Shown: piece by piece, positions 9,497 through 17,868 of the stretch
How the letters are laid out: each line of letters opens with the position of its first letter
How positions within the stretch are numbered: position 1 is the first letter of the stretch
From: CAZABG01 sp964460985
GTDB taxonomy: Bacteria; Chlamydiota; Chlamydiia; Chlamydiales; Parachlamydiaceae
Assembly: GCA_964460985.1 (NCBI GenBank)
Contig: CAYWQX010000006.1
Coordinates: 25,984 to 89,983 of the forward strand
DNA length: 64,000 nt
Reading direction: 5' to 3'
The notes under the pieces: generated by a model
The model's database searches: none
What the model saw: the letters and a program-made list of their open reading frames with translations, nothing else
What the model was told of the DNA's origin: nothing
Translations under genes and position numbers: made by a program

Positions 9497-9907
9497 TCAT
9501 TGACGTTCATCATTTACTTTGGGATGATAATAAAACCATTGAGGTTTTAAGCAGTCAATATAGAATTGATTTCCTGTTAGCGTGCAAATTTCCCTGCAGA
9601 TATCTTTTAAACCTAATGAGTTCATAGCATTTAAGACAGTAAATAAAGAGTAATCTCCTAAATACTCAAATAAGATAGAGTGATAGAATTCGGGCGTGGG
9701 GGTGAAAGGAATCGCTAGAACCTCGTCAAAGGAAAGGATTCTCTCCACAATTTCTCTCCAACCCGCAAAATCGCTTTCTTTTCCTTGAAAAACCCTTAAA
9801 ATTTTCTCATATATTTCGGGCCTAAGTTTGGCTGCGGTTGTTGCAAAAACTCTGAAAGAGGAATACATCCCGATAGAAGGAAAACTTGGACGATTGTCAG
9901 GTGTCAT
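9497..9907 (-). CDS. Small hypothetical protein, tandem paralogue of the gene at 9919
   Basis: This 136-residue cytosolic-looking protein is of unknown function. It aligns along its length with its upstream neighbour: both have an F-x-x-F-x-x-T start, an LY/IY-x-x-I-x-x-VF-x-G block near residue 40, and a C-terminal block ending LNAMNSLGL against LDLFASLNL. The start is the ATG at 9907, 6 nt after AAAGG; a TTG at 9913 is in frame but lacks a ribosome site. The gap to the upstream gene is 11 nt, so the pair is one transcript. It is probably a tandem duplication that has diverged. Confidence 0.72.
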   Translation of the reverse strand: MTPDNRPSFPSIGMYSSFRVFATTAAKLRPEIYEKILRVFQGKESDFAGWREIVERILSFDEVLAIPFTPTPEFYHSILFEYLGDYSLFTVLNAMNSLGLKDICREICTLTGNQFYIDCLKPQWFYYHPKVNDERQ

Positions 9908-9918
9908 ACACAACCTTT

Positions 9919-10302
9919 TTACTGCGATTTATTCTTCTCTTTTAAACGAGTCACACTTTTTTGGATAGTTTCAACAGTTGCAACAAGGTTGAGGGAGGCG
10001 AACAAATCTAAAATGTAGTTAACCCTTTGAGCTCCTAAATGTTCATGGACTAAAGAAGAGAGGTCTTTATTGGCAAAGTCAATTTTATGGGCGTTTCGTC
10101 TAAAAAAGTAGCCTCCATAGGGCTCTTCCGGGTATAGAAATTCATAGTGTTTTTCTAAAACGTGGTAGAGGTGGATAGTGGGATCGGCCGTCCCCGTAAA
10201 AACGTCATATATACGATCGTAGAGTGTACGATCGCTGTGGTAGACGGTATAAAGAAAACGGTCAAAACGGTCATTAAGAAGGCTCACCGGGTCTGCAGAC
10301 AT
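9919..10302 (-). CDS. Small hypothetical protein, tandem paralogue of the gene at 9497
   Basis: This 127-residue protein of unknown function ends in a lysine-rich tail (RLKEKNKSQ). It shares the F-x-x-F-x-x-T, LYDRIYDVFTG and LGAQRVNYILDLFASLNL pattern with the next gene downstream, so the two are paralogues. It has no signal peptide and no membrane segment. It is first in a two-gene transcript and 30 nt downstream of the brnQ stop on the same strand, so it may be read through from brnQ. Confidence 0.72.
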   Translation of the reverse strand: MSADPVSLLNDRFDRFLYTVYHSDRTLYDRIYDVFTGTADPTIHLYHVLEKHYEFLYPEEPYGGYFFRRNAHKIDFANKDLSSLVHEHLGAQRVNYILDLFASLNLVATVETIQKSVTRLKEKNKSQ

Positions 10303-10332
10303 AAATATTTTCTTAGCAGTTAAGATAAATTC

Positions 10333-11496
10333 TTAAAAATAAAAATAATGAATCAGGCTTGCGGCTAAAGTAAGTGCTACGGGCCATACCACTACTTTAA
10401 CATCATATAGCTTGTACAAAATATTCATGATGCTAAGCACGATCAGAGCAGGATACAAAATTTGTAAGATGGGGGCTAAAAATTCAATAATCATATTGAA
10501 ATTCATGATCGACACAAAGAAGGAGATCACGAGGGTCGCGATTAACGAAGGGATATAGCCGATTTTGCCGAAGGTAATGTCATAGTGTAAAAATTCGGCA
10601 AAAACGCAGGCCAAAGCGATCGCGGTAGTCAAGCAGGCCATAGCGACCGCGATACAGGCGACAATCCCGGCGTTAGGTCCTAATACGTGAAGCGCCACTT
10701 GTCCGAGGATTTGATCTTTTGCAACACTCGCAAGATCTGCCGCATTAAAGGCCGATACAAAACTAAATCCGATATAGATGAGAGCTAAGAGGGAGGCTCC
10801 GATTAAACTGGCTTTACCCATTAATCTCAAGATACGGCGGTGATTTGACGGTGCACCTTCCTTCGTCGGCTTCAAGCAGGCAATGACAACCGATGAAAAG
10901 AAGAATGCTCCAAGAAGGTCCATGGTTTGATAGCCTTGGGAAAATCCCATCGTAAACGCGTTAAATGCCGTCATGGAAGCCTCAGGCGCCGAAGGGGAAT
11001 AGATCATCCCTTTGACGATAATGATAGCAAGGGATCCTAAGAGCAGAGGAGTCAAATAGTAGCCCAAAACATCGACAATTTGATTTTTTCTAAAGGTCAA
11101 AAGAAAGATAAGAAGGCAAGAAATGAGACTGAAAATAGGCAGGCTCATCCCTGGGAAAAACATCTCTGTGGTTGAGTAGGATAGAGCGATACAGCGAGGC
11201 AAAGCGCCAAACGGACCGATTAAACCCATAATCAATGCAGCTACCACAAAACCGGGTGCTTTTCCGATGCGATTGAAAAAAGATTTGTAGTCGCCATCGT
11301 AGAGAGTCATCGCTAGAAGACCCAAGAAAGGGACGCCCACGGCTGTGATCAAAAGGCCGAGCATGGCAAAAAAGTTGTGGTCTTTCGCTTCAATTCCGAC
11401 TAATAAGGGGAATACGACGTTGCCGGCGCCAAAAAACATAGAAAACATGGCAAGACCGGTCGCAACGATATTAACATTCGATTTTTCTTCAATCAT
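10333..11496 (-). CDS. brnQ: Branched-chain amino acid transporter, BrnQ (LIVCS) family
   Basis: This is an inner-membrane sodium- or proton-coupled importer of branched-chain amino acids, useful to an organism that takes amino acids from its host. The 387-residue protein has about 11-12 hydrophobic segments and the family's N-terminal block (MFSMFFGAGNVVFPLLVG). It is somewhat shorter than the usual 430 or so residues. The ATG at 11496 fits the family's N-terminus but has no Shine-Dalgarno (CCCCC precedes it). A TTGAAA-18-TATAAT promoter ends 7 nt before the ATG, so the mRNA may be leaderless. Confidence 0.93.
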   Translation of the reverse strand: MIEEKSNVNIVATGLAMFSMFFGAGNVVFPLLVGIEAKDHNFFAMLGLLITAVGVPFLGLLAMTLYDGDYKSFFNRIGKAPGFVVAALIMGLIGPFGALPRCIALSYSTTEMFFPGMSLPIFSLISCLLIFLLTFRKNQIVDVLGYYLTPLLLGSLAIIIVKGMIYSPSAPEASMTAFNAFTMGFSQGYQTMDLLGAFFFSSVVIACLKPTKEGAPSNHRRILRLMGKASLIGASLLALIYIGFSFVSAFNAADLASVAKDQILGQVALHVLGPNAGIVACIAVAMACLTTAIALACVFAEFLHYDITFGKIGYIPSLIATLVISFFVSIMNFNMIIEFLAPILQILYPALIVLSIMNILYKLYDVKVVVWPVALTLAASLIHYFYF

Positions 11497-11533
11497 GGGG
11501 GATATTATATTGTTATAAGTGCTTCATTTTCAA
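11497..11533 (-). promoter_or_regulatory. Sigma-66/70-type promoter of brnQ
   Basis: On the minus strand TTGAAA (11533-11528) and a perfect TATAAT (11509-11504) are separated by 18 nt. The expected start of transcription falls at about 11497-11496, the A of the brnQ ATG, so the transcript would have no 5' leader. The boxes are seen; the start site is inferred. Confidence 0.65.
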
Positions 11534-11582
11534 GCTAAATTTTATCTTGACTTTAGAGGCTTAATTTCGTGATCCTAGACGT

Positions 11583-12239
11583 ATGCAAAAAAAGACCCTC
11601 ATCTCTCCTTCCATTTTATCGGCTGATTTTGGGTTTCTGGACAGAGACGCAAAAAGAATTGAAGAAGCCAAAGCCGATTGGCTTCATGTTGATGTGATGG
11701 ATGGCCATTTTGTGCCTAATCTTACATTTGGACACCACACTTGCCAAGCGATTAACCGTGCTACCGATTTGTTCTTAGATGTTCATCTCATGGTGTATAA
11801 CCCCTTTGACTATGTCGAAAAATTTATTGAAGCCGGGGCCGATCAAATCACGTTCCACTTTGAAGCGACAGAAGAGGTGGAAGAGACTCTTAAATACATT
11901 AAGAAATGCAATATCCGCGCAGGGCTTGCATTTAATCCTGAAACTTCCCTTTCAATGATTCCTAAGTACCTGGATAAGTGCGACTTAATTTTGTTGATGA
12001 CCGTTCATCCCGGTAAAGCCGGACAGGCGTTTATGCCGGAAGTTCTTGAAAAGGTTGAATTTACCAGAAAATTGATCGATGAGTATAAACTTCCGATTGA
12101 TCTGGAAGTCGATGGGGGGATAAACCCCGAAACCGCTAAACAGTGTAAAAAAGCAGGGGCCAATGTGTTGGTCTCAGGAACCTATATTTTCGATTCACCG
12201 AATATGGCAGAGGCCGTTGAAATTTTAAGGAAAAGCTAA
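11583..12239 (+). CDS. rpe: Ribulose-phosphate 3-epimerase
   Basis: This enzyme interconverts ribulose-5-phosphate and xylulose-5-phosphate in the pentose phosphate pathway. The 218-residue TIM-barrel shows the family signatures in order: SPSILSADFG near residue 8, HVDVMDGHFVPNLTFG near 35, DVHLMV, LMTVHPGKAGQAF and EVDGGINPETA, including the metal-binding His and Asp residues. Length is typical. It is first in a head-to-tail set with efp, accB and accC with gaps of only 1-6 nt, the same order as in Chlamydia trachomatis. It is divergent from brnQ. No clear Shine-Dalgarno is seen at the ATG. Confidence 0.96.
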   Translation: MQKKTLISPSILSADFGFLDRDAKRIEEAKADWLHVDVMDGHFVPNLTFGHHTCQAINRATDLFLDVHLMVYNPFDYVEKFIEAGADQITFHFEATEEVEETLKYIKKCNIRAGLAFNPETSLSMIPKYLDKCDLILLMTVHPGKAGQAFMPEVLEKVEFTRKLIDEYKLPIDLEVDGGINPETAKQCKKAGANVLVSGTYIFDSPNMAEAVEILRKS

Positions 12240-12245
12240 CAAAGT

Positions 12246-12803
12246 ATGGCATCATCAGGCATGAAACAACTATCACAGGGCATGACTATCTCCCTCGGCA
12301 GTAAACTCTACCGAGTCGAATCGGTTGTAAAAGTGACTGTTCCGAAAGGGACCCCTTTTATCAAAGCAAGGCTCAAAGAGCTCTCGACGGGCGAAGTCAT
12401 TGAAAAGAACTTTAAGCCCGATCAAGCGATCAAAGATGTTAATCTAGAAGATCGCAAGCTCGAGTTTCTCTATCTTGAAGGGAAAGACTATCTATTTCTC
12501 GATGTGGGGAATTTAGAACAGGTTCTAGTTCCGGCGTCGGTGATTTCCGATAAAGTTAACTTTTTGAAAGAAGGGGTCGAAATCAAAGCCTCTTTTTATG
12601 GCGATACGATCTTTTCAGTCGAGCTTCCGCAGTTTCTTGAGCTCATGATTTCTAAAATCGATACGACAGGCGGCGGCAAAAAAGAGATCGTCCGCGTGGG
12701 AACCCTTGAGACGGGAGCCAAAGTCGAAGTGCCCCCCTTCATTGAGGTCGGAGATATTATTAAAGTGGATACTCAAACAGGCGATTATATTCAGCGGGTA
12801 TAG
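12246..12803 (+). CDS. efp: Elongation factor P
   Basis: EF-P enters the ribosomal E site and relieves stalling at polyproline stretches. The 185-residue product has the three beta-barrel domains of the family: KOW-like (1-63), OB (about 65-125) and the C-terminal S1-like domain ending QTGDYIQRV. The loop residue that is modified in many bacteria is Lys34, here in the context VPKGTPF. That differs from the PGKGQ loop of E. coli. AAGGAAA precedes the ATG. Chlamydiae often carry two efp genes; this one, next to accB, corresponds to the first. It is the second gene of the rpe-accC set. Confidence 0.95.
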   Translation: MASSGMKQLSQGMTISLGSKLYRVESVVKVTVPKGTPFIKARLKELSTGEVIEKNFKPDQAIKDVNLEDRKLEFLYLEGKDYLFLDVGNLEQVLVPASVISDKVNFLKEGVEIKASFYGDTIFSVELPQFLELMISKIDTTGGGKKEIVRVGTLETGAKVEVPPFIEVGDIIKVDTQTGDYIQRV

Positions 12804-12804
12804 A

Positions 12805-13275
12805 ATGGAATTAAAGCATATTAAAGAATTGATGGCTGCCATGGGCCGCACCGGAACTAAAAAAGTTTCTCTTAAGAAAGAGGGTTTTGAAATAGAGATC
12901 GAAAGAGACGGCATGCCTCCATCTCAGGAAGATATTTTTGAGCTTGAACAAGGCCGTGAGTTTCAAACCATTCGTAAAGCTCCGGAAGCCCTTCCTAGGA
13001 CACCGGACCAACCCAAAGCCTCATCGACAAATGAAGCTCCCGGAACGCATATCACCTCTCCGATGGTGGGGACCTTTTACTCAGCGCCGTCACCCGATGA
13101 TCCCCCTTTCATTAAAGTGGGCGACAAGGTCGAGAAAAATACGGTTGTCTGCATTGTAGAAGCAATGAAAGTGATGAATGAAATTAAAGCCGGCGTCACC
13201 GGCACTGTGGCTGAAGTATTGGTGGACTCTGCAACACCTGTAGAATTTGGAACCAAACTGTTTAGAATCGTATAA
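12805..13275 (+). CDS. accB: Biotin carboxyl carrier protein of acetyl-CoA carboxylase
   Basis: AccB carries the biotin that AccC carboxylates, for malonyl-CoA synthesis in fatty acid production. The 156-residue protein has an N-terminal helix region, a Pro/Ala linker (about 58-80) and a lipoyl/biotinyl domain. The domain has the motif EAMKVMNEI, and the biotin-accepting lysine is Lys122. An upstream in-frame ATG at 12706 would overlap most of the end of efp and is not used; the ATG at 12805 follows the efp stop by one base. It is directly followed by accC. Confidence 0.95.
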   Translation: MELKHIKELMAAMGRTGTKKVSLKKEGFEIEIERDGMPPSQEDIFELEQGREFQTIRKAPEALPRTPDQPKASSTNEAPGTHITSPMVGTFYSAPSPDDPPFIKVGDKVEKNTVVCIVEAMKVMNEIKAGVTGTVAEVLVDSATPVEFGTKLFRIV

Positions 13276-13277
13276 CC

Positions 13278-14639
13278 ATGCAAAAAGTTCTCATTGCGAA
13301 TCGAGGCGAGATCGCTGTTCGAATTATTCGTGCGTGTCATGATTTAGGGCTTCAGACCGTCGCGGTTTACTCCCAAGCGGATAGCGAAGCTTTACATGTC
13401 TTGCATGCGGATGAGGCGATATGCATTGGAGAAGCGCCTTCTTCCAAATCGTATCTAAAGATCCCAAATCTTCTCTCCGCCTGTGAAATTACGGGCGCTG
13501 ATGCGATTCATCCGGGCTACGGTTTTTTAAGTGAAAATGCAAATTTTGCCTCGATCTGCGAAAGCTGCGGCATCAATTTTATTGGGCCTTCCCATAAATC
13601 TATAACGCTCCTAGGGGATAAAGCGCGCGCCAAAGCGACTGCCAAAGCTGCAGGCTGCCCAGTCATCCCCGGCTCTGATGGCGTGGTAAGCGATCTCAAA
13701 ACGGCCCTTCAGGAAGCAAAGAAAATCAATTTTCCTGTTTTCATCAAAGCGGTAGCCGGCGGCGGAGGCAAAGGGATCCGCATTGCGCATTCGGAAGAGG
13801 AGTTCATGAAGCTCTTTCCGGCCGCTCGAGCGGAGGCGGAAGCGAGTTTTGGCAATCCTGAAGTATACCTTGAGAAAATGATTGTGGGTCCAAGACACGT
13901 CGAGGTACAAGTCTTAGGCGATAAATATGGACACGTCATTCATTTGGGCGAGCGGGACTGCACGATTCAAAGAAGGCGCCAGAAGCTGATAGAAGAGACG
14001 CCAAGTCCTGTTTTAAGCCCTGAGATGCGTGCAAAAATCGGTCAGGCGGCAGTTAATGTGGTGAAGGCCGCAGGCTACTATTCGGCCGGAACCGTTGAAT
14101 TTTTACTCGATAAAAATGGCGATTTCTATTTCATGGAGGTCAATACCCGCATTCAGGTGGAACACACTGTCACCGAAGAGCTCACAGGCGTCGATCTTGT
14201 CTGCCAGCAGCTGAAAATCGCGATGGGTGAAAAACTCGAGCTTAAACAAGAGGATGTGAAATTTAATGGCCACATCATTCAGTTTAGAATTAACGCAGAA
14301 GATCCCGATAATAATTTTGCCCCTTCACCTGGACGCCTCGAGTATTATCTTCCTCCCGGCGGCCCCCATGTGCGTGTGGATTCTAGCTGCTATTCCGGCT
14401 ACGTGATACCGCCCAACTACGACTCGATGATCGCAAAACTTATCGTTAAAGGGAAAGATCGCCAAGAAGCGATTGCAAGAGCCAAAAGAGCTTTAAAAGA
14501 GTTTCACATTGGTGGCGTTCATTCTACTATTCGCTTTCATCAATATATGCTGAACCATAAACCCTTCTTAGAGGGAAAGTACGATCTTCTCTATACCGAT
14601 AAGATCATCGCGGACGGCATCCAATTCACCCCTCCGTAA
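13278..14639 (+). CDS. accC: Acetyl-CoA carboxylase, biotin carboxylase subunit
   Basis: AccC uses ATP and bicarbonate to carboxylate the biotin on AccB. The 453-residue ATP-grasp enzyme shows the N-terminal NRGEIAVRIIRA block, the glycine-rich loop GGGGKGIRIA near residue 161, KMIVGPRHVEVQVLGD, ERDCTIQRRRQKLIEE and the catalytic block MEVNTRIQVEHTVTE. Length is standard. The start codon lies 2 nt after the accB stop, so the two subunits are made from one message. The carboxyltransferase subunits accA and accD are not in this window. Confidence 0.97.
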   Translation: MQKVLIANRGEIAVRIIRACHDLGLQTVAVYSQADSEALHVLHADEAICIGEAPSSKSYLKIPNLLSACEITGADAIHPGYGFLSENANFASICESCGINFIGPSHKSITLLGDKARAKATAKAAGCPVIPGSDGVVSDLKTALQEAKKINFPVFIKAVAGGGGKGIRIAHSEEEFMKLFPAARAEAEASFGNPEVYLEKMIVGPRHVEVQVLGDKYGHVIHLGERDCTIQRRRQKLIEETPSPVLSPEMRAKIGQAAVNVVKAAGYYSAGTVEFLLDKNGDFYFMEVNTRIQVEHTVTEELTGVDLVCQQLKIAMGEKLELKQEDVKFNGHIIQFRINAEDPDNNFAPSPGRLEYYLPPGGPHVRVDSSCYSGYVIPPNYDSMIAKLIVKGKDRQEAIARAKRALKEFHIGGVHSTIRFHQYMLNHKPFLEGKYDLLYTDKIIADGIQFTPP

Positions 14640-14648
14640 TCTTTATTT

Positions 14649-14694
14649 CCACAGAGTGTGAAGAGAGCCTAAAGGCCTTCCTCACACTTTGTGG
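14649..14694 (+). terminator. Long inverted repeat after accC
   Basis: A 13-nt arm (CCACAGAGTGTGA) pairs with TCACACTTTGTGG at 12 of 13 positions, with an inner GCC/GGC pairing, starting 10 nt after the accC stop. There is no T-run, so it may be a Rho-independent terminator of low quality or an mRNA-stabilising 3' hairpin. Confidence 0.45.
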
Positions 14695-14840
14695 TAAAAA
14701 CAAAATGTGAGATGCTGATTAAATTTTTACGAAAATTTATCAAATCTTTAAACTATCTTAACCGAGATGAAGCATAACATTGATCATTAAACCAAGCCTG
14801 AGAAGACCCTCTCATGGTAAAACAAAAGTGAGTAGCACCC

Positions 14841-15560
14841 ATGCGTAAAATGATTTTCCTAATGATGACAGCCGTTTCTTTTCTCTCTGCCGATAACGTA
14901 GAGTCTAATGAAAGAGTGCCGGTCGGTGTGCGTGAAATGCACCCTAAAGAAAGACAGCTAATTGAAGAAAAAAGAGCAGAAAGAGAGAGATCGGGCAAAC
15001 AAGACGAAAAAATCGAAGATGCGATGAAACTCGGGCTTGAAGTCAAAAAAGGGATGAACAGCTCGGTGACGGTGGATTACACAAGCCATATGGGCGCCTA
15101 TCACCACCCGATGATTATCACTCCGCTGGGTGATGCGGTAGAACTTGAAGATGGATCGATCTGGTCGGTGTCTTATAGCGATCGCAATAAAACCTATAAC
15201 TGGCTCACCTCCGATACTTTGAAAATTACACCCAATAAATCGTGGTTCTCTTCCTACAAATACCGTTTTACCAATCTCAATACCAACGAATCAATTGAAG
15301 TGAACTTGATTGAGCGTCCTATCTATAATGGCGTCTACACTCATTGGATCGTGCAAATCGACTCGCTTCACGATCAGCTCTGCTTAGAAGATGGTTCCGT
15401 GTGGAGCTTAAGCGGCTTTGACTACTCGATCTACAGAAAATGGATCATCAATGACACCGTGATCATCGGCCACAACGATGGATTCTTATCCTCGACCCGT
15501 CCTAACATACTAATCAACTGCGACACCAACGACCACGTTGATGCTCGTTGCTTAAACTAA
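14841..15560 (+). CDS. Secreted protein with two internal repeats, unknown function
   Basis: This 239-residue protein has an N-terminal signal peptide (about 1-17, ending FLSADNV). A charged, probably coiled segment (about 30-65) is rich in Glu, Lys and Arg. Two tandem repeats of about 57 residues follow. Each opens with LEDGSxWSxS, has an aromatic/WxxxDTxxI centre and closes with an NxNxxxxVxxxL strand. The repeats suggest a small beta-structured binding module. It sits 13 nt upstream of an inclusion-membrane-type protein, so both may be exported to the same place. I do not recognise the family. Confidence 0.72.
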   Translation: MRKMIFLMMTAVSFLSADNVESNERVPVGVREMHPKERQLIEEKRAERERSGKQDEKIEDAMKLGLEVKKGMNSSVTVDYTSHMGAYHHPMIITPLGDAVELEDGSIWSVSYSDRNKTYNWLTSDTLKITPNKSWFSSYKYRFTNLNTNESIEVNLIERPIYNGVYTHWIVQIDSLHDQLCLEDGSVWSLSGFDYSIYRKWIINDTVIIGHNDGFLSSTRPNILINCDTNDHVDARCLN

Positions 15561-15573
15561 GGAGTGTGGACAT

Positions 15574-16053
15574 ATGGCTTCTATTGCACCATCCTCCGTT
15601 GAAACAAATACCGTTCATCATTCATCAAGATGTTCGCCTAAATGCAGTGCCATCACAGCGATCGCGATCGCTGTCCTCGTGGTCGGCGCTGCGCTCGCGG
15701 TTACCGGGCTCATCGTCTTTTCAGGCGGTTTACTAGTCGCGGGAGCTGTCGTTATGGTATGCGGAGCTTGCCTATGGGCAATCTCCTGCTGCCCTAGAGG
15801 TAGAGTAGTTTATTCAAGCTCCAACTCTTACTCTGCATCCTATGGATTAGGGGTTGGTTCATCCTGCCATAACACCGGAGCTGTTTTCTTTCCTCAGCGC
15901 CCTCTGCATGGAGGCTATCCTGCTCCGTCTAGTACGGAGGTTAAGGGTCAAGCAAATCCACTGAGACCGCCAGCTAGCCAACCGGCACGTATGGCCTCCT
16001 ACGATCGGGGCAATCCGCACGGTGGCGCCGTTGTGGTAGAAACTCGTAGATAA
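15574..16053 (+). CDS. Candidate inclusion membrane (Inc-like) protein
   Basis: The 159-residue protein has a short polar, Ser/His/Cys-rich N-terminus (1-26). Two closely spaced hydrophobic segments follow (about 27-49 and 52-71) with a 2-3 residue glycine turn. The tail of about 85 residues is polar and rich in Ser, Pro and Gly. This bilobed hydrophobic hairpin without a Sec signal is the defining mark of chlamydial Inc proteins, which are type III secreted and insert in the inclusion membrane. AAGGAG lies 9 nt before the ATG. Translation probably continues from the gene at 14841. Inc identity is inferred from architecture only. Confidence 0.68.
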   Translation: MASIAPSSVETNTVHHSSRCSPKCSAITAIAIAVLVVGAALAVTGLIVFSGGLLVAGAVVMVCGACLWAISCCPRGRVVYSSSNSYSASYGLGVGSSCHNTGAVFFPQRPLHGGYPAPSSTEVKGQANPLRPPASQPARMASYDRGNPHGGAVVVETRR

Positions 16054-16069
16054 ATTTGTTTGATAGGAG

Positions 16070-16096
16070 CGGGCACAGGGAACTGTGCCCGTTTTA
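16070..16096 (+). terminator. Rho-independent terminator of the 14841-16053 pair
   Basis: A 9-bp perfect GC-rich stem (CGGGCACAG / CTGTGCCCG) with a GGAA loop is followed by TTTT, 16 nt after the stop at 16053. It separates this pair from the convergent LOG gene. Confidence 0.85.
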
Positions 16097-16789
16097 TTAG
16101 AAATTCTTCTCAGCCCTCGTTTTCTGATAGTGCCTCTCGATTCCTTCGGCCACTTCGCTTGGATCATCCGTGACATGAAATAGTTTCAAATCGGCTTCGG
16201 AGATGCATTTAAAACCGAGCGGCATTTTAATCATCCAGTCGATAAGCCCTTCCCAGTATTCTTTACCCATGAGATAAATCGGGAAGGGATGAATTTTTTT
16301 AGTTTGAATAAGGGTCAACGCTTCATAAAGCTCATCTAAAGTTCCAAATCCGCCCGGCAAAAATACATAGCCTTGGGCATAGCGGATAAACATGACTTTA
16401 CGGATAAAAAAATAGCGGAACTGCAGCCGATACTTAGGATCAATGTAGCTGTTGGGCTCTTTTTCAAAAGGGAGGTTGATGCCAAGGCCGCAGGAGGCTC
16501 CGCTGACCGCTTGAGCGCCCCGATTGGCAGCTTCCATCAGGCCAGGCCCTGCCCCTGTAATAATCGCAAAACCTTTCTTGGAAATAGCTTGGCTCACTTC
16601 CATGGCGAGCGCGTAGTAAGGGCTCTCTTCTTTAAGCCGTGCCGATCCAAAAATAGAGACGGAGGGACCTAAGTTGGTCATCGTTTCAAACCCGTCTACA
16701 AATTCAGAAATGATCCTAAAGACGCGCCAGGAATCGGCTGTAAAAAGACCGTCAGGATCGCCGGGAGGCTTTGATGTGAAAGTTGGCAT
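16097..16789 (-). CDS. LOG-family protein (TIGR00730-type, cytokinin riboside phosphoribohydrolase-like)
   Basis: LOG-family enzymes cleave nucleoside monophosphates to the base and ribose-5-phosphate. In bacteria the natural substrate is usually AMP or related nucleotides and often unknown. The 230-residue Rossmann-like protein carries both signature motifs: GAGPGLMEAANRGA (about 84-97) and PGGFGTLDE (about 145-153), with conserved arginines nearby (RKVMF). It converges on the Inc-like gene across a terminator. No ribosome site was clear. The family is sure, the substrate is not. Confidence 0.88.
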   Translation of the reverse strand: MPTFTSKPPGDPDGLFTADSWRVFRIISEFVDGFETMTNLGPSVSIFGSARLKEESPYYALAMEVSQAISKKGFAIITGAGPGLMEAANRGAQAVSGASCGLGINLPFEKEPNSYIDPKYRLQFRYFFIRKVMFIRYAQGYVFLPGGFGTLDELYEALTLIQTKKIHPFPIYLMGKEYWEGLIDWMIKMPLGFKCISEADLKLFHVTDDPSEVAEGIERHYQKTRAEKNF

Positions 16790-16858
16790 ACAAGCGGAAG
16801 ATTGACGCCGTAAATGATTTATTTCAATAAAATATTGAACAGGACCAAACTCTATTGT

Positions 16859-17785
16859 CTACTTTAATAATATCTTAGAGAGGATCCGGTCAAACCGCGT
16901 TTTGCGAATGGCCCCGTCAGGCCTTTGATTGCCATTAGCCACTTCATGGAGGTTTTCGATAGCGATAAAAGCGGCCGGATCTTCCCTATAAATCAGTTCT
17001 TTGAGATCGGCAAGTTGAAGACGCTCTGCGATGACGTATAGAATTTCTCTTTCATCGCCCGAGTATCCGCCTCTCCCATACATAATGGTGAGGCCGAGGC
17101 CGAGTTCATTGATAATAGCGTCAGCAATCGCTTTGGATTTAGAAGAGATGATCAAAACAGACTTCGTCTCATCCAGACCCACGATGACCGAGTCCATGAT
17201 TTTGACCACCACAAAATAGGTGATTAAAGAGAGGAGGGGAGGGTGCCAATCTTGGAATACAAGTCCGGCAGCCCCGAATACGAAAAAGTTACAAAAAAGA
17301 ACGACTTGACTGACCGTAAAGCCGGTTCTGCGATTGATAATAATCCCTAAAATTTCAGTTCCATCCAGGCATCCGCCTCGCTTAATGATCAATCCAATCC
17401 CAATACCGAGGATAAGACCCCCGATGACCACCACTTCAAGAGGATCTCCTTCGAATGCCCAACCGAGCCAATTATGAATCAAGAATAGGGAGGCTGCAAA
17501 AAGTAAGTTGGCGACCAATATATGGATCACAAACATTTTGCCGATTGATTTGTAGGCGAGCCATAAGAAAGGGATGTTTAACATCAAAAGGAAGGCCGGA
17601 ATCAAGTTTTTGCCGAAAATATTCCCCAAGATCATCGCGATACCGACAATGCCGCCGTCAATCAGCTTGTTCGGGACGAAAAAAACTTCGATAGCGAATG
17701 CCGCCAAAAATGCGCCCACAGCCATCCAGAAGTAAGTAAAGAATTCTGTCCAAAAAGATCTTTGAGGTGCATGAGAAACGTACAT
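16859..17785 (-). CDS. YitT-family membrane protein (DUF161 + DUF2179)
   Basis: This is a predicted inner-membrane protein of unknown transport or sensing role. The 308-residue product has five to six hydrophobic segments in the first 200 residues, including GGIVGIAMILG, GLILGIGIGLIIKRGGCLDGTEIL and LLSLITYFVVVKIMD. A cytosolic DUF2179 domain follows (about 208-285: VLIISSKS through FIAIENLHEVANG). That order and length are standard for YitT/YebE-type proteins, and the GCLDGTEI motif is well kept. It lies downstream of two tRNA genes on the same strand but is separated from them by a terminator. Confidence 0.88.
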   Translation of the reverse strand: MYVSHAPQRSFWTEFFTYFWMAVGAFLAAFAIEVFFVPNKLIDGGIVGIAMILGNIFGKNLIPAFLLMLNIPFLWLAYKSIGKMFVIHILVANLLFAASLFLIHNWLGWAFEGDPLEVVVIGGLILGIGIGLIIKRGGCLDGTEILGIIINRRTGFTVSQVVLFCNFFVFGAAGLVFQDWHPPLLSLITYFVVVKIMDSVIVGLDETKSVLIISSKSKAIADAIINELGLGLTIMYGRGGYSGDEREILYVIAERLQLADLKELIYREDPAAFIAIENLHEVANGNQRPDGAIRKTRFDRILSKILLK

Positions 17786-17824
17786 ATAGAGAGGAGATTA
17801 TAAACTATTTTATTGAGATATGCA

Positions 17825-17859
17825 AGGAAAATTAAAGGGCACACTTTACAGTGTGCCCT
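17825..17859 (-). terminator. Terminator of the tRNA-Val/tRNA-Asp unit
   Basis: A 10-bp perfect stem (AGGGCACACT / AGTGTGCCCT, 17836-17859) with a 4-nt loop is followed on the minus strand by a T-rich tail. It lies 9 nt beyond tRNA-Asp. Confidence 0.82.
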
Positions 17860-17868
17860 CTAGAGTCT

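Noticed and set aside
12706..12804. Upstream ATG extending accB by 33 codons
   Set aside because: It would overlap the conserved end of efp in another frame; the family starts at the MELKHIKELM methionine at 12805.
15548..15736. 62-codon plus-strand frame overlapping the Inc-like gene start
   Set aside because: It is a shifted frame of the Inc-like gene without its own ribosome site.
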